In this document: piece after piece, positions 22,221-33,221 of the stretch | Numbering within the stretch: position 1 is the first letter of the stretch | How the letters are laid out: each line of letters begins with the position of its first letter | Assembly: GCF_949987535.1 (NCBI RefSeq) | Contig: NC_080082.1 | Coordinates: 48,460,374 to 48,524,373 of the forward strand | Length of the DNA: 64,000 nt | Origin: Balaenoptera acutorostrata | Lineage: Eukaryota > Chordata > Mammalia > Artiodactyla > Balaenopteridae | Direction: 5' to 3' | Notes under the pieces: generated by a model | Database searches by the model: none | Told to the model about the DNA's origin: nothing | Seen by the model: the letters and a program-made list of their open reading frames with translations, nothing else | Made by a program: the position numbers and the translations under genes

Positions 22221-24330
22221 TGAAAAAACATGCCATAGAGTGCCACGTCCAGGAATCATAAAGGTTTAGCCCCTTTTCTGCCTGTGTCCTTGAAGCTGAA
22301 AGATGAGAACATCCAGGACGCAGGGCAGCAGAAAAGAGGCTGCAGGCTCAGGGAGAGGAAAACCAGAACCCCTCCCCCTGCCTTGTATGTTGTTCAAGGT
22401 AAGCAGAGAAGTCAGCAGAACTGTTTGGAGAGAAGGGCAAGACCAACCGTGGAGAGCACGTGCCCTGCAGGGAAGGGACTGGGTCTCAGAAGCTCACCCC
22501 ACCTGCCCTGAGCCTCTTTCCTCCACCCCAGGACAGCACCCCATCACAGCAGGAATCTTCACAAATACCCCTGTGGTATCAGTCCACCTGGGACTGACTT
22601 ACTGGTTGGGAAAACTGAAGCTCAGAGATGTAAAATGATGATCCCCAAAGTCTCCCAGGGAGAAAATTTAGTGCTGAGAGTAGCACACACTCAGAGCCCA
22701 GTGGTCTTTTCTCTACACTCACTTCTCACTCTTACCTGTGTTGGAGGAAAGCCCAGGGGCTCTTTCGATGTCTCACCCGGCCTGGGGGCTGTCAGGGAAT
22801 GGTGAGAGATGAGACCGGATACTCACTTGCCCTGTGGGACATGCTGAGACATTTAAACTTGGACTCTTCGGCAACTGGGCACCCGCAGACGGTTTTGAAC
22901 AGGGAGGGACAGCAAATGCACTGCCCGAAGCCGTGTGGAGGCGGGGGAGCTGTCCAGGACCCCGGTGCTGAATCAGCCACACTGAGGGGCTGGAAAAGAT
23001 AGACAGGACAGGAGCAGGGGACCAGGTGTACGGTTGGATGTCGGGGGAGAGGGAAGGGAGGGAAGGTTGGTCCTAAATTTATGTCTTTCCAACACTCTGT
23101 GGTGAAAAAGGGGGAAGGCATTGAGGGGGAGGAGACTTGAAATACAGGAAGTCAAGTGGAAGGAGACATGAGGCAGAGTCTCATAGAGAAGGCAGGCTCC
23201 TACCTCATGCATAGCCGCTCATTAGGACTTCCAGGTCACTCACAGCCTTGGTCCCATCCTGATAGCCTGAGACAGACCCAATTCTCCACGGAACAGTCAG
23301 GACAGAGACGATAGATTTGGTTATTCTGCCATATCCTTAGTCTTTGAGCCCTTAGATTGGAAGGAACCAGCCTGTTCTGAGAAGAGCTCCAGGGAAAATC
23401 ATGCTGGGCTAGTAGGAATCATGAATGTGGCGGTCAGCCTTGGCGCCAGCTTAGAAAGGCCATCCTGATCCCACAGGACACCAGGGCACACCTGCTGGGC
23501 TCCACATGACCTCAACTCAAAGCACCCAGCTGGCCTTAGTGTACAAGCATCCCTTCCCTTCCTCCCTCCTCTTCCTAGCCTTTCATCACTCACTACACAT
23601 TGCCCAAATACCTCCTCTGTGCCAGGCACTTTTGGCAGCTGGGAGCACAAAGGCAAGTCCTCTGGGGCCTCCTTGCGTCAGCCACAGGGAGAGGGATTCC
23701 CTGGAAGGAAGCCAAACCTCCTTGCCATTCTCTACTCCTCTGGAGTCTGTGGATTCAGTCTGCAACTTGGAGGCAGCTGCACTCTGCCAGGGGCCAGGGC
23801 ATTCTGGGTTTACTCATACACTCCTTTCTGTTCATATTATACCCCAACTTTCAATTTTGAGAAGTAAATATGCAATTTTTTCCTCCCTGTAATTTTCCCT
23901 GCTGTGGCTGTGGATTTCAAAGCAGCTGGAAAATGTGAGTAGCTCAGTGCTTTCTAAAAGTAAAAGGAGGCCGTGCAGCTTCGTACGTCGTCTGCTGCTC
24001 TTCGCAAGATCCAGCGGCTCTACTGTAGGGAGCTGCTCTCCAGGCTGTACTGTCAGGGGAACTTTTAACCCAAATAATCCACGTCCCCGCCTACCATTAG
24101 CAACGAGTTAATTGCCAAGAAGTAAGCGTGTGTGTGCGCACAGACGCATGCGTGTTGCAGGGATGTTAGTAGTGCGTGTTGCAGGTGAAACAAAGGTATC
24201 TGCTTACGTAGTCAAACTTTCTGCATGTTCCTCTGGAGACCTTCAAACCTTCGTGCCTCAGTAACTGAAGGTCAGGATAATCTGATCTATGCTTTTGTTT
24301 GGAAGAAGCGAGGCAAACAGATCTGGGATG
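22221..24330. other. Unique intronic DNA
   Basis: No gene is seen. A MIR-like segment lies at 22575-22725. CCTCTGTGCCAGGCACTTTT near 23615 may be an old MIR/L3-type fragment. 24128-24185 has a short GT/GC-rich imperfect repeat. Confidence 0.5.
22575..22725 (+). mobile_element. MIR SINE (degraded)
   Basis: GGGAAAACTGAAGCTCAGAG, then a CCCAAAGTCTCCCAGGG stretch and CAGAGCCCAGTGGTCTTTTC, follow the second half of MIR. Confidence 0.65.
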
Positions 24331-24400
24331 GCTTATTTACCGTGTAACCTTGACAGTCTCTCTGGGTCTTAATTTTATCATCTGTAAAACAGAGCAGTGG
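24330..24400 (-). mobile_element. MIR fragment
   Basis: Antisense MIR core GTGTAACCTTGACAGTCTCT then TTTTATCATCTGTAAAACAG. A further MIR-like piece (CATAGTGCCTGGAACG) lies near 24858 and may belong to a second copy. Confidence 0.6.
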
Positions 24401-25148
24401 ACTTGGAGATATGCTGCCTGGATCCCCTTCCAGGAAGGACTCACCGACCACCCACGGGACAGGTGGTCAGCTGTCAGCTCCTTAGGGATCTGCAGCAAAC
24501 TGCCTTATCCCAGGTCATGCCCTTCCCTGGGCACCCCACATCCAGCTACTGAGTAAGGTAGAGGCATACAGGCGGAGCCATTTCTGCCTGCTGCAGGGTG
24601 CTCTGACAGCCAACACCTACTCCAGAGTTCCCATCCAGGCTTTGCTGGACCTGAATCCCTGACCGACTTCTCCTGCTCACTTCCCCTTCCTCCCTTTTCC
24701 CTTCATAGATATTGAGCCTTGATAAACATCTTGTACCCCAAAGTCCATCACAGCATCTCCGTATAGAAAACCAAACCTGTGACAAATAGGGATAAAGATT
24801 TTCACTTCAAGAGGTTATTGTGTGAAAGCTAAATGGGATGTTTATGTGGTACCCAGCATAGTGCCTGGAACGTTGACAAAGCATGACAAATGTCTATTCC
24901 TTTTCCTTTTCCCCTAAAAACTGTGACACTAAGTCCCATTCCAGGCCTTGAGCATTTGTTCGTAGCCTGTGCTCTGTAATATTGGTTTGGATAAGGACCA
25001 GAGGGGAAAGTGGCCCTGAAAGTTTGCCCCAGCTGCTAAGTTTGAGAACCTGGCAGAGGACTCCGGAGCCAGCCTTGTCCCTGTGAAGTTCTTTATCCGT
25101 GGATCACATCAGTCCTCTTCAAGGTCCCTCACTGAAAAGAAATCGAGC

Positions 25149-25185
25149 ATGCAAATACTCTTATCATTGATTATGATAAAAGAGT
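25149..25185. promoter_or_regulatory. POU octamer beside a GATA inverted repeat
   Basis: A perfect POU octamer ATGCAAAT (25149-25156) is followed at once by CTTATCAT and, after five bases, ATGATAAAAG, so two GATA sites face each other (arms 25157-25167 and 25173-25185). A FOX-type core TGTTTAC lies at 25267-25273. POU1F1 with GATA2 is a known pituitary thyrotrope pairing, and CHST8 acts on pituitary hormones. The link is inference. Confidence 0.35.
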
Positions 25186-25494
25186 GTTATCCACGGGGAA
25201 ATTCATGAAAGAGCCGGAAATACATTGAAATTCAATATTGTTTTAGTCCAAATCAATATTAATAATTGTTTACGTTTTTAAAGTGCAATTTGCAATTGAA
25301 AAATACACAAAGATCAACCAGTAGTTGCTAACACATCAAATTTTCCTGTTAAAGGCATAGTCCCTTACCTTTAAAATGTTTCTTATTCAACAGAGGATGG
25401 TGCTAATCCATGAAAATGGTTATCTGTTATTTATGTGCACAACATTAGAATGTGCTTCCATTATGCATGAGCTGAAAGGCCAGTAACTTTTCTT

Positions 25495-25725
25495 TTTAAG
25501 TTCTTGATTTTTTTAATTAAACTTTTTATTTCAAAATAATTATAGATGAACATACAGTTGTAAGAAGTAATACAGAGAAATACTGTGTACCCTTTATCCT
25601 GTTTCCCCCAATAGTAACATCTTGTAAAACTACAGTCCAATATCACAGTGAGAACGTTGACATTGATAGAGTCAAGACAGAGGACATTTCCATCACCACA
25701 AGGATGCCTCATGTTGCCCTTTTAC
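25495..25725 (-). mobile_element. Old L1 (L1M-type) 3' end
   Basis: TTTTTATTTCAAAATAATTA, GTGTACCCTTTATCCTGTTT and ATTTCCATCACCACAAGGAT follow the antisense 3' end of an old mammalian L1. No coding remains. Confidence 0.75.
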
Positions 25726-26540
25726 ATTGTTTAAGAATTAAAGATTTTTAAATGGCAAAGTTGACCATAGATACAGTGGGATTCAAATCATTAGCCCTGT
25801 TTAGATTTCTGCCTTAAAATGATTTTTATCATTAGGTGAGACACTGTCCCAACTGGGCTCAGTGGGCTCAAACATAGAGCAGTGGTAACCTAGGCAGAGA
25901 GTGGACCCAGGAGAGACTCGCCTCGACCACGAAGGCCTCAGGGGTAGATCAGAAAGAACCTGAGAACACATTTTTCAGTTTGACACTTGCATCAGGGTCC
26001 CTTGCCCCCTCAAATAAGGACAGAGTTATCTCGAAGAGAAACAGCTTGGCAGCTTTGGTCCCTAGGGGCACAGCATTGACCCAGATTTGTGGCAAGGGGC
26101 AGTCAGCAGGTGTGGGTGAGGGACCTGAAAGTGGCCTCACGCAAATAAAATTCACAAGGTGCCTTTCTGTTCTCCAAGATAGGTGTTTGTCTCACACCAG
26201 AGCTGCAAGGAATTTGGAAACTCACCTATAGCGCATATTTTGGATGCATCTTGATTTCAAGGTTAGGAAAATCAAACCCTGAGGGTCAACAGTTAATTGG
26301 AGGGGGAGCCAGGCCCAGAACCTGAGCTCCCCACTCTAAGCCTTGTGTCCATCCCATGACATCTGGTCGCTTTTCGGGGGGCTGCCTGGGTTCGTAAACT
26401 TAGTTCCTCTATGTCCTGGTTATGTTTCACACAGGCGTGAACTTGACCATTCTGGTCTTCCTCAGCTTCTGGGCCCACACCCAGTCACCTGTGGGATGAG
26501 GAAAATGATAACATAGTGATTTCTGCTCAGTTTGCGTTCA
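25726..26540. other. Unique intronic DNA
   Basis: No gene, repeat or strong motif is recognised. Confidence 0.5.
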
Positions 26541-26544
26541 CTGA

Positions 26545-26921
26545 TTTTTTTTTTATTGCAGTAGAATTACTATCATTACTATTATTTATAGATATAATAT
26601 AAAATTTACCATTTTAACCATTTTTAAGTCCAGAGGCATTAACTACATTCACATTGTTGTGTAGCCATCACCACTATGCATCTCCAGATCTTTTTTCATC
26701 TTTCCCAACTGAAAGTCTGTGCCCATTAATTAATAATGCCCCATTCCTCCCCCCCTCCCCTGCAGCCCCTGGTAACCACTGTTCTACTTCCTGTCTCTGA
26801 ATTTGACTACATGGAATCGTACGGTATTTGTCCTATTGTCACTGGCTTCTTTCACGTAGCATAATGTCCTCAAGGTTCATCCATGTTACACCGTGTGTTG
26901 CTTTCATTGGTCTTTTTTTTT
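26545..26921 (-). mobile_element. Old L1 (L1M-type) 3' end
   Basis: AAAATTTACCATTTTAACCA, TGTAGCCATCACCACTATGC, CCTGGTAACCACTGTTCTAC and CTGGCTTCTTTCACGTAGCA occur in the antisense L1 3' order. The CHR SINE at 26922 is inserted at its right side. Confidence 0.85.
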
Positions 26922-26945
26922 TTAAAGAAACTAATAAACAGTAAT

Positions 26946-26976
<31 letters not shown>

Positions 26977-27243
26977 TTTTTGGCTGTGTTGGGTCTTCGT
27001 TTCTGTGCGAGGGCTTTCTCTAGTTGTGGCAAGTGGGGGCCACTCTTCATCGCGGTGCGCAGGCCTCTCACTATCGCAGTCTCTCTTGTTGCGGAGCACA
27101 GGCTCCAGATGCGCAGGCTCAGTAACTGTGGCTCACGGGCCTAGTTGCTCCATGGCATGTGGGATCTTCCCAGACCAGGGCTCGAACCCGTGTCCCTTGC
27201 ATTGGCAGGCAGATTCTCAACCACTGCGCCACCAGGGAAGCCC
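26922..27243 (-). mobile_element. CHR-type SINE
   Basis: The head is at the right (GCCACCAGGGAAGCCC) and a (TTTA)n tail at the left. The target-site duplication CTTTCATTGGT is at 26911-26921 and 27244-27254. Confidence 0.94.
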
Positions 27244-27254
27244 CTTTCATTGGT

Positions 27255-28405
27255 TTTTGATCAACACATTCAACCTCCAATTTTGTTTGGGAGTTTCCGA
27301 TCATCATACTGTATTTTAAAGGTTTGGGAATCATCCATTTTACAGCATCTAAATGACTTGTATATTTGTTTGTGCATGTGTTATGTGTGTTAATATACAT
27401 CTATATATAGAAATAGAGTCGTCATTTACCTCTACAAGTATACTAGTCTTCAAGCCCCATGATTTGAAATCTGCCCTACCAACATGAGGATACAAAAGTG
27501 GCATCCTGGTGGCGAGTGTGCCTTAGGTATTTGGGAGCTGTCAGGTTCCGATGGGCTCCCTGGTGGAGCTCAGTTCCTTGTCTCTTCTTCAATCATAGGA
27601 TTGGACTACTCATTGAACCTGATTCCAACTCAGACCTGATCAAAACAAACCCACAGCTCCCTGAAACGTAAGTGACCTTTTTAAAATTCCAGGTTCTTGG
27701 AGTGCCTCTCTCCAGATGGCCCAATCACCTCTGCCTATTAACTCATGCTCATTCAACATGCAGCGAAGTTTATCGATCACCTGTGCCAGGCACTGTGCTA
27801 AGTGCTGGGACTACAAAGATGAGCAAAGAGTCTGAAACAGGCATGTGAATGCTCTCCACACAGTGGGGGAAGGGCTGTAACTGAGGTACACATGCTCACA
27901 AGATTGGAGGTACTGCCTGGGCAGGGGTGGGGAGGGACTCAGTTTTTCTACCTGTAGAATTACTATTCCACGACCCTGTTCCATTGTCATAAAACACCCT
28001 GAAAATATAAGACGCTCTGGGCAGAGATGATACCCATAGTAGCAGTGGAAGGCACTGCAGCCTGTGACACCTTGGCCAGGCTCTCGGGACCCGCTCGCCG
28101 TGGCTGTGTGTTTGCAGGCCTTCGTTCATCCTCTTTGTGTGCGCAGTGGTGGGAAGCTGGGCTGTGGTGTTGCTAGTGGGGCCGTGGGGATATGGCTTGG
28201 GGCTGTTTGAGCCTGATTTATGCCTCGGCCTTCACCTTAGCGTTCCCCTTTCTCTCCCCCTGCAGAGAGCATGGGAGATTGGAAGGACTCCCTGCCTTGT
28301 AACAGGGGAATGTATATCAAGTGAATTGCTTCCCCCAGGAATGGGGTGCTGCCATGCCTACTTGGGTGTGCCAAGGCTGGGCCCTGGCCATTTCGGGACC
28401 CAGGT

Positions 28406-28407
<2 letters not shown>
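27255..28407. other. Unique intronic DNA
   Basis: No gene is seen. CCTGTGCCAGGCACTGTGCT near 27780 resembles an old MIR/L3-type fragment that I cannot assign with confidence. Confidence 0.5.

Positions 28408-28455
<48 letters not shown>
28408..28455. repeat. (CA)n microsatellite
   Basis: A pure CA run of about 48 bp, on the strand opposite in phase to the TG arrays elsewhere. Confidence 0.97.
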
Positions 28456-28458
<3 letters not shown>

Positions 28459-28524
28459 TCAGCAGTGGGAGTCTGCAGCCCTGCCTCAGAGTCTCAACGC
28501 TTGCAGCCATTCGTCATCCTCGCA

Positions 28525-28660
28525 GAGCATTGCAACTTTATGCCTACGCATAAAAACTGGAGGGACTCGTCCCAGAGTTTGCTGCTGCTACCACCACTGC
28601 CGTTAGAGCAGTTTTAATTAGCCGCAGGATTTTATAAAGAGCTGAAGTCAAGAAGAACCC
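28525..28660. promoter_or_regulatory. Candidate conserved non-coding element
   Basis: Unique sequence with TACGCATAAAAACTGG, a GCTGCTGCTACCACCACTGC tract, TTTTAATTAGC and TTTTATAAAGAG. The mix of homeodomain and TATA-like cores in a GC-rich setting is suggestive only. Confidence 0.3.
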
Positions 28661-31600
28661 CATCTCAGAAGTAAGCAGATGGAGGCGGTGTTCTCAGGGG
28701 ACTGGGCTGTGTGCTTTGTTTCAGCAAAGAGCAAATGAGTTACTGAGGCCAGGAGGCTGAGGAGGGAAGCCGGGAGGTCAGCCCCAGCGCCGGCCTCGGT
28801 GGGGGGGCAGAGCTGGAGGCGCGGCCCCGTCTGCTGCCCTGGCAGAACGCTCGGTGCCGGATTCAAGGTGACGGCAGTGCCTGTCTCCATTCTCCTCAAG
28901 TTGCCATAGCAGCCTCTCTCCCGATGAGCAGCTTCTCCTGGAGCCCTCAGCCGGGAGGGACGTCATTCTTCGCTCCTGCCCGTTAGAGGTGGAGACTGAC
29001 TAGACAGAGAACTTTCCTGGGCCCGGGGTCTGCACGCCAAGTGAGTGCACCCAGTGGGCACGTGGCTGGATGCATCCTGCCGCCTCCAGTGGGGCACAGC
29101 GTCCTCTGGGTGACTGGGGTGAGTGTCTGGGCCTCGGAGCATCCACAACCAAGTGTGTCCTTGGAGCCGTCCGTCCGTCTGCCTGCCGGCCCTTCGCCAC
29201 TGGAGGTGCGTGTGTTTTGTTGGCTGAATTCCCAAGTCCTTGCTTGTGCCCTGAAGTGAATTTTCTAGAGACGAATTTTTAAATCAGATAAATAAGGAAA
29301 TAGGAGAAATCCTTGGCCCTGCCCTGTGTCCCAGGAGGTGTTTACAAGATTAATTGGATTTCTTTTTCTTACTGTAAAAATTGGTGATGCCATTCAGGCC
29401 TCAGGGAGAGAAGCCGCTGGGAGCACTAGAAATTGTGAGGAGGGCAGGACCTTCTGGAAACTCAGTGGGCTGTTTATTTTTCTTGCCTCACCCCCCTCCC
29501 CCTTCCACCCCCAGTTATTTGAATTTTCTTATTGTCTGTTGGCCTTGGAAGGGAAGCAGGGAAGTAGGGGAGGGTTTTCCACTTGTCATCGGAGCCGAGG
29601 GTGTTGCAGTGCGTGTTGTGCTGCACCAGTCCTCCCAGCGGGGGGCGGAGGCCTGTGAATGTGTTTCTGGGCCCCGGGCAGCCCGGCCCCAGCCTGTGAT
29701 AGAGTGTGGTGTCCCCTTCCCAGGCAGCAGCTCAACTCCCAGGAGAGGGAGACAGCCTTTGGACAGCTCTCCCCACGGCCTTGAAAATAACGTGTGACTT
29801 TGAAGACAAGGACCCTCACGGGAACAGTAGGGGGTCAGATGTGCGTACCCTCTGGAGTGTCTGGTGGTCTGCTCGTGACCTCTCAGCTACCTCCCTTTAA
29901 AGGAAGGAGGTTCCTACAGATAACGTGATGTTGGCCCCCTCCTGGGGCACTGAAGACCCAGGCAGACTGCAAACCAGTCTCCCAGGAGGGGAGGCATGCT
30001 AACCTTTGATTCTTGTTTACGTGGAGCAGGGAGTTAGCCAATCAGATGGTCTCTCAGTGAGAGCCACCACTGGGAGGAGGGTCCCAGCGCGGGAAGGCTG
30101 GGGTCCGAGGCTTAAGGGCTGGGTCTGGGCAGGGGAAGCCATGCACGGCTCTAACACCAGCTTCCCTGGGCTGGTGGGGAAGGGGCTTATATTCTCTTGG
30201 GGGCCAACAAAGAGAAGAGTCGCTGAAATGAGACACTTGAATGGTTGACGCTCCTGCCACAGTGAAGGTGCAGGTCCTGGGGCTGTGTTCTCTCCTCCCC
30301 CAGATTTGGAGGCAGGGATGTGGTCCTCATCCCGGCTCCAGGCACATGGGCTGCTGGAGCCTGGCTCCACTGGGTGGGCTGGGTTTGGGCAGGTTCAGAA
30401 ACAAGTGAGGACAGGTCGTGGCTGCAGGACAAGGGGAATCGACACTGGCTTGAACGGCGACAGTGTGACAGATTAGGAAGAGAAAGGGACTGACCAGCTC
30501 TTTTGTACTCACTTCTGCAGGGCCAGCCACTGTACAGACCGTGCGATGATGATCACATGTGCGTCTGAATCCCCTTTTCTCATCCAATAGAGTCTCTGGG
30601 TCGAGATCAGGCAGCTCTTTATTAGCTGTTTAACCGGGCAGCTGTGTATGCTGGCCATCAAGTTGCCATCCTTTCGTCCCGCCTTCCTCTCTCCTTCCCT
30701 CTCCCCCTCCTTACGAAATGTCCTGACGTCGGAGCTCACCCTAGATCAGATCAGCCTCCTGGCCTCGTGTCTGACTCTGCAGGCCGGTGTGGCTGGAGGA
30801 GATCTGCCAACACCATGGCCAGCATAAGCTGGGTGTCCTTACAGCTGCGGCCTTGCTTATAGGCTTACCCTGTGGGGCCTGCACTCAGGGCCTGTCATCG
30901 CTGAGGGAAGGGCCTGGGAGACCACAGGGTGCCGGGCATGCTGTGGGCAGCGCTGAGAGTGGCCTCGTCCTTACCCGGAGCCTGGGGCCTGCACTCTTGC
31001 ATCTGTGTCTTTGCAGGATGACGAGCCAGGTCCCCAGGACAGTCCCATCTGGGGCAACCACGGAGGGGGAGGTCACAGCCCTTCATGAGGGGCTTCAGGG
31101 TCTGAGCCTTTGGGGACACGTGGCTACCCATTTTCACCCACCGCAAGCCCAGGGTGGAAGTGTCCCTGGTGATGGCAGGAAGCAGCCATCTTTCTCTGCG
31201 GCAGGGGGCCACTGCAGCGAGGTCAGGGCCAGCTGGAACCCCAGAGCCAACTCCAGAGGCAAACCGAGCCCGGCTCAGCACTGCATCCCAAACATAAAAG
31301 CTGGGAGGCCGTGGGAAACCCCTGCTCAGGTCAGCCCAGAGAGCCCGGCATTCAGGCACGTTCCCGTGCATGGAGGCCTGGAGAAGGTTAATTAAAGTTA
31401 ACTGAGTGCAAAAATAATTACAGAGACTGTAGAGGGGAGAAACCCAAACCTGCAATTTAACTCTCCTCAGCCTCAGAGCTTTGCTGAGAACTGTCTAGTC
31501 CTTGGGAATCTTTGTCTGGGCAGAGGAGGGAGGGGCTTCTCTTAGTATCACTTCCTGCTTCGCGCCCCTCAGGTTGGATGCAGAGGGAAAAAAGTTAGGG

Positions 31601-31997
31601 TTTCCTCCCCCAGCACTTGGGTGCCAGGTCAGAGATGGGTTCCCTGACCAAAGTATCGCACCAAGGAGACCCCGGGCAGGGACCATCCTTGTGCCGAGCA
31701 GCACATCTGGTCTGGGGCCCCATCAGCCACCCAGCTGTGCCCTTGGAGGCTGCTGGGAGCTGCCCACCTGGCCTCAGCCTCCCTCGGGCACTGCCCTGTG
31801 CCAGGGAGGGGCAAGTTCCCAAGGGCTCCTTGGGTGGAAAGAGGGTGGTATCCCTGGGCCTGGGGGGGTAGGACCCAGTGAAGGTAAGGGGACCCAGTGA
31901 CAGCTTACTGGGCGGATTCCCCTTCCGCACCTGTCCCACCCCACCAAGCCCCGCCCCACTGCAGGAACTTACATCCTTCCCTTGGGCAGATGGCCTT
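28661..31997. other. Unique, GC-rich intronic DNA
   Basis: No gene is supported. Open frames up to about 200 codons (for example 30787-31395 on +) show no recognisable domain and reflect GC-rich composition. Confidence 0.5.
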
Positions 31998-32013
31998 GGG
32001 GCACCCCCATCTT

Positions 32014-32148
32014 TTTTTTTTTTTTTTTTTCTTTTTCTGGCCGCACCGCGCAGCATGTGGGATCCTAGTTCCCTAGGCCAGGGATCGAACCCACGCCCCC
32101 TGAAGTGGAAGCGCGGAGTCTTAACCACTGGACCACCAGGAAAGTCCC
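32014..32148 (-). mobile_element. Short CHR-related SINE
   Basis: Only the tRNA-like part (GGCCAGGGATCGAACCCACG and its flanks) and a long T-run are present, so this is a short form of about 135 bp. The target-site duplication is GGGGCACCCCCATCTT (31998-32013) and GGGGTACTCCCATCTT (32149-32164). Confidence 0.9.
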
Positions 32149-32164
32149 GGGGTACTCCCATCTT

Positions 32165-33005
32165 GACCCACAGCCTGGCCCAACTGATGTCTCTTGGTTG
32201 GTACTGGTGTATTTGCAATTTCTTCTACTTCAGGAGGAACGAGGGTTGGGACAAGCCACGCAGGCATGCTCTGGGTCTGCAGCGGCCAGAGCAGTGGGGG
32301 TCCATCTGCAGGGACACAGCCTCTGAGCCTGGGGTCTGTCAGATCTGGGTCTGGCTGCCCCGTCTCAGCTCCAGGCCCCGGGGCTTTGAGAGCAGGGACA
32401 ACCGTGATCTGGCCAGAGCTTCAGCTCCTGCAGGTGTGACTATCCACTGCAGCCTCGATCCCACCAGCCCATCCTTCAGTCTGTCAGGGAGGGAAAGCTC
32501 TGGCTGGTGGGGGTGGGGAGTCGCTCAGTCCCTGCCATCCTCTGGGCCTGGGAGGCTCCTTCTCGAAGCCTCCAGTTCCGTGGAGACCTTTGTCCCCAGC
32601 ACCCTGTAAACAGGAGCCGGGGCAGAGAGAGACCCAAGAGCTTTTCTGTCCAGCAGGCCAGTTGCGAGGGAGAAGGACCCAGATTCCTGCCTGGACATTG
32701 CAGGGGGGTGGCCGCTGTCCCCGGCTGTGGGTGATGGGGATCCACCCTGGGCAACCCTGGGCAGGAGCTGGGCAGTGTCTCTCTCCATGGTTTTTCTAGG
32801 GGTGCAGATACAGGAGACCCTGGCAGGAAGCTGGTGTCTTGGCCACAGGTGGTGACGGGGCTTCCCTTCACCTCCTTGGGCTTGAAAACGTGAAAGGGAT
32901 GCACCTGAGTAAGGGTGGAGGGATCCAGGATTATGCTGGTCGAGTGTGGTGACTGGGGCCCTGGGCCTCAGTGACGGACCGTCTCTCTCCTCTGCTGCTC
33001 CGTAG
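32165..33005. other. Unique intron directly upstream of the CHST8 exon
   Basis: No repeat is recognised. The last 30 bases form the pyrimidine-rich tract and acceptor CTCTGCTGCTCCGTAG. Confidence 0.6.
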
Positions 33006-33091
33006 ACTGTGGCCTGATGGACACCTGGTGTGGACGATGAGGGGAGAACGCGCCTCCCACACCCGAGAGGTGACCCCAGAGCGAGCCCTGG
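33006..33091 (+). promoter_or_regulatory. CHST8: CHST8 5' UTR segment of the exon, with two upstream ATGs
   Basis: The acceptor is a pyrimidine-rich tract ending CTCCGTAG at 33005, so the exon starts at 33006. Two upstream ATGs are visible. The first, at 33017, opens an eight-codon frame (with stop) ending in TGA at 33038-33040. The second ATG, at 33037, overlaps that stop as ATGA. The second frame has A at -3, is out of frame with the protein, and stays open past the CHST8 start to the exon end; the next stop, at 33223, is intronic. Such overlapping upstream frames usually lower translation of the main frame. I infer this; use of these ATGs depends on whether the acceptor and the upstream exons are as predicted. 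Confidence 0.75.
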
Positions 33092-33221
33092 ATGACCCCG
33101 CGAGCAGGAACCATGCGGCTGGCCTGCATGTTCTCGTCCATCCTGCTGTTCGGAGCCGCAGGCCTCCTCCTCTTCATCAGCCTGCAGGACCCCACGGAGC
33201 TCGCCCTCCAGCAGGTGCCAG
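33092..33221 (+). CDS. CHST8: CHST8 first coding exon (N-terminal part; partial gene)
   Basis: This encodes residues 1-43 plus the first base of codon 44 (phase 1). The residues read MTPRAGTMRLACMF, then a hydrophobic stretch at about residues 13-31, then SLQDPTELALQQVPG. This closely matches my memory of the human CHST8 N-terminus, including the split glycine codon at the splice site. CHST8 is a type II Golgi membrane enzyme that moves sulfate from PAPS to C4 of terminal GalNAc on N-glycans, notably of lutropin and thyrotropin. Only the cytoplasmic tail, signal anchor and start of the stem are here. The PAPS-binding and catalytic regions are absent and I did not find the next coding exon before 64000. 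The exon ends at 33221 before GTGAGC. A second in-frame ATG at 33113 has A at -3, whereas the first ATG has T at -3, so translation may begin at either. I rate the gene identity high and the exact start uncertain. Confidence 0.9.

Larger units (their letters stand above)
1..33005 (+). other. CHST8: Inferred CHST8 intron upstream of the first coding exon
   Basis: CHST8 in mammals is a long gene with non-coding 5' exons far upstream of the first coding exon, so this 33 kb is read as intron. No non-coding CHST8 exon could be recognised by sequence alone, and one could lie unseen here. The antisense bias of L1 and SINE copies fits transcription on the + strand. Confidence 0.65.

Noticed and set aside
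29634..29648. CTCF-like phrase CCAGCGGGGGGCGGA
   Set aside because: A key A is replaced by G and the last base does not fit, so it is weaker than the sites reported.
31595..32218. Open frame of 207 codons on - strand
   Set aside because: It includes the sense strand of the short SINE and its A-run (a lysine-rich tract).
31878..32609. Open frame of 243 codons on + strand
   Set aside because: It crosses the SINE at 32014-32148 and its T-run, so part of it is repeat sequence.
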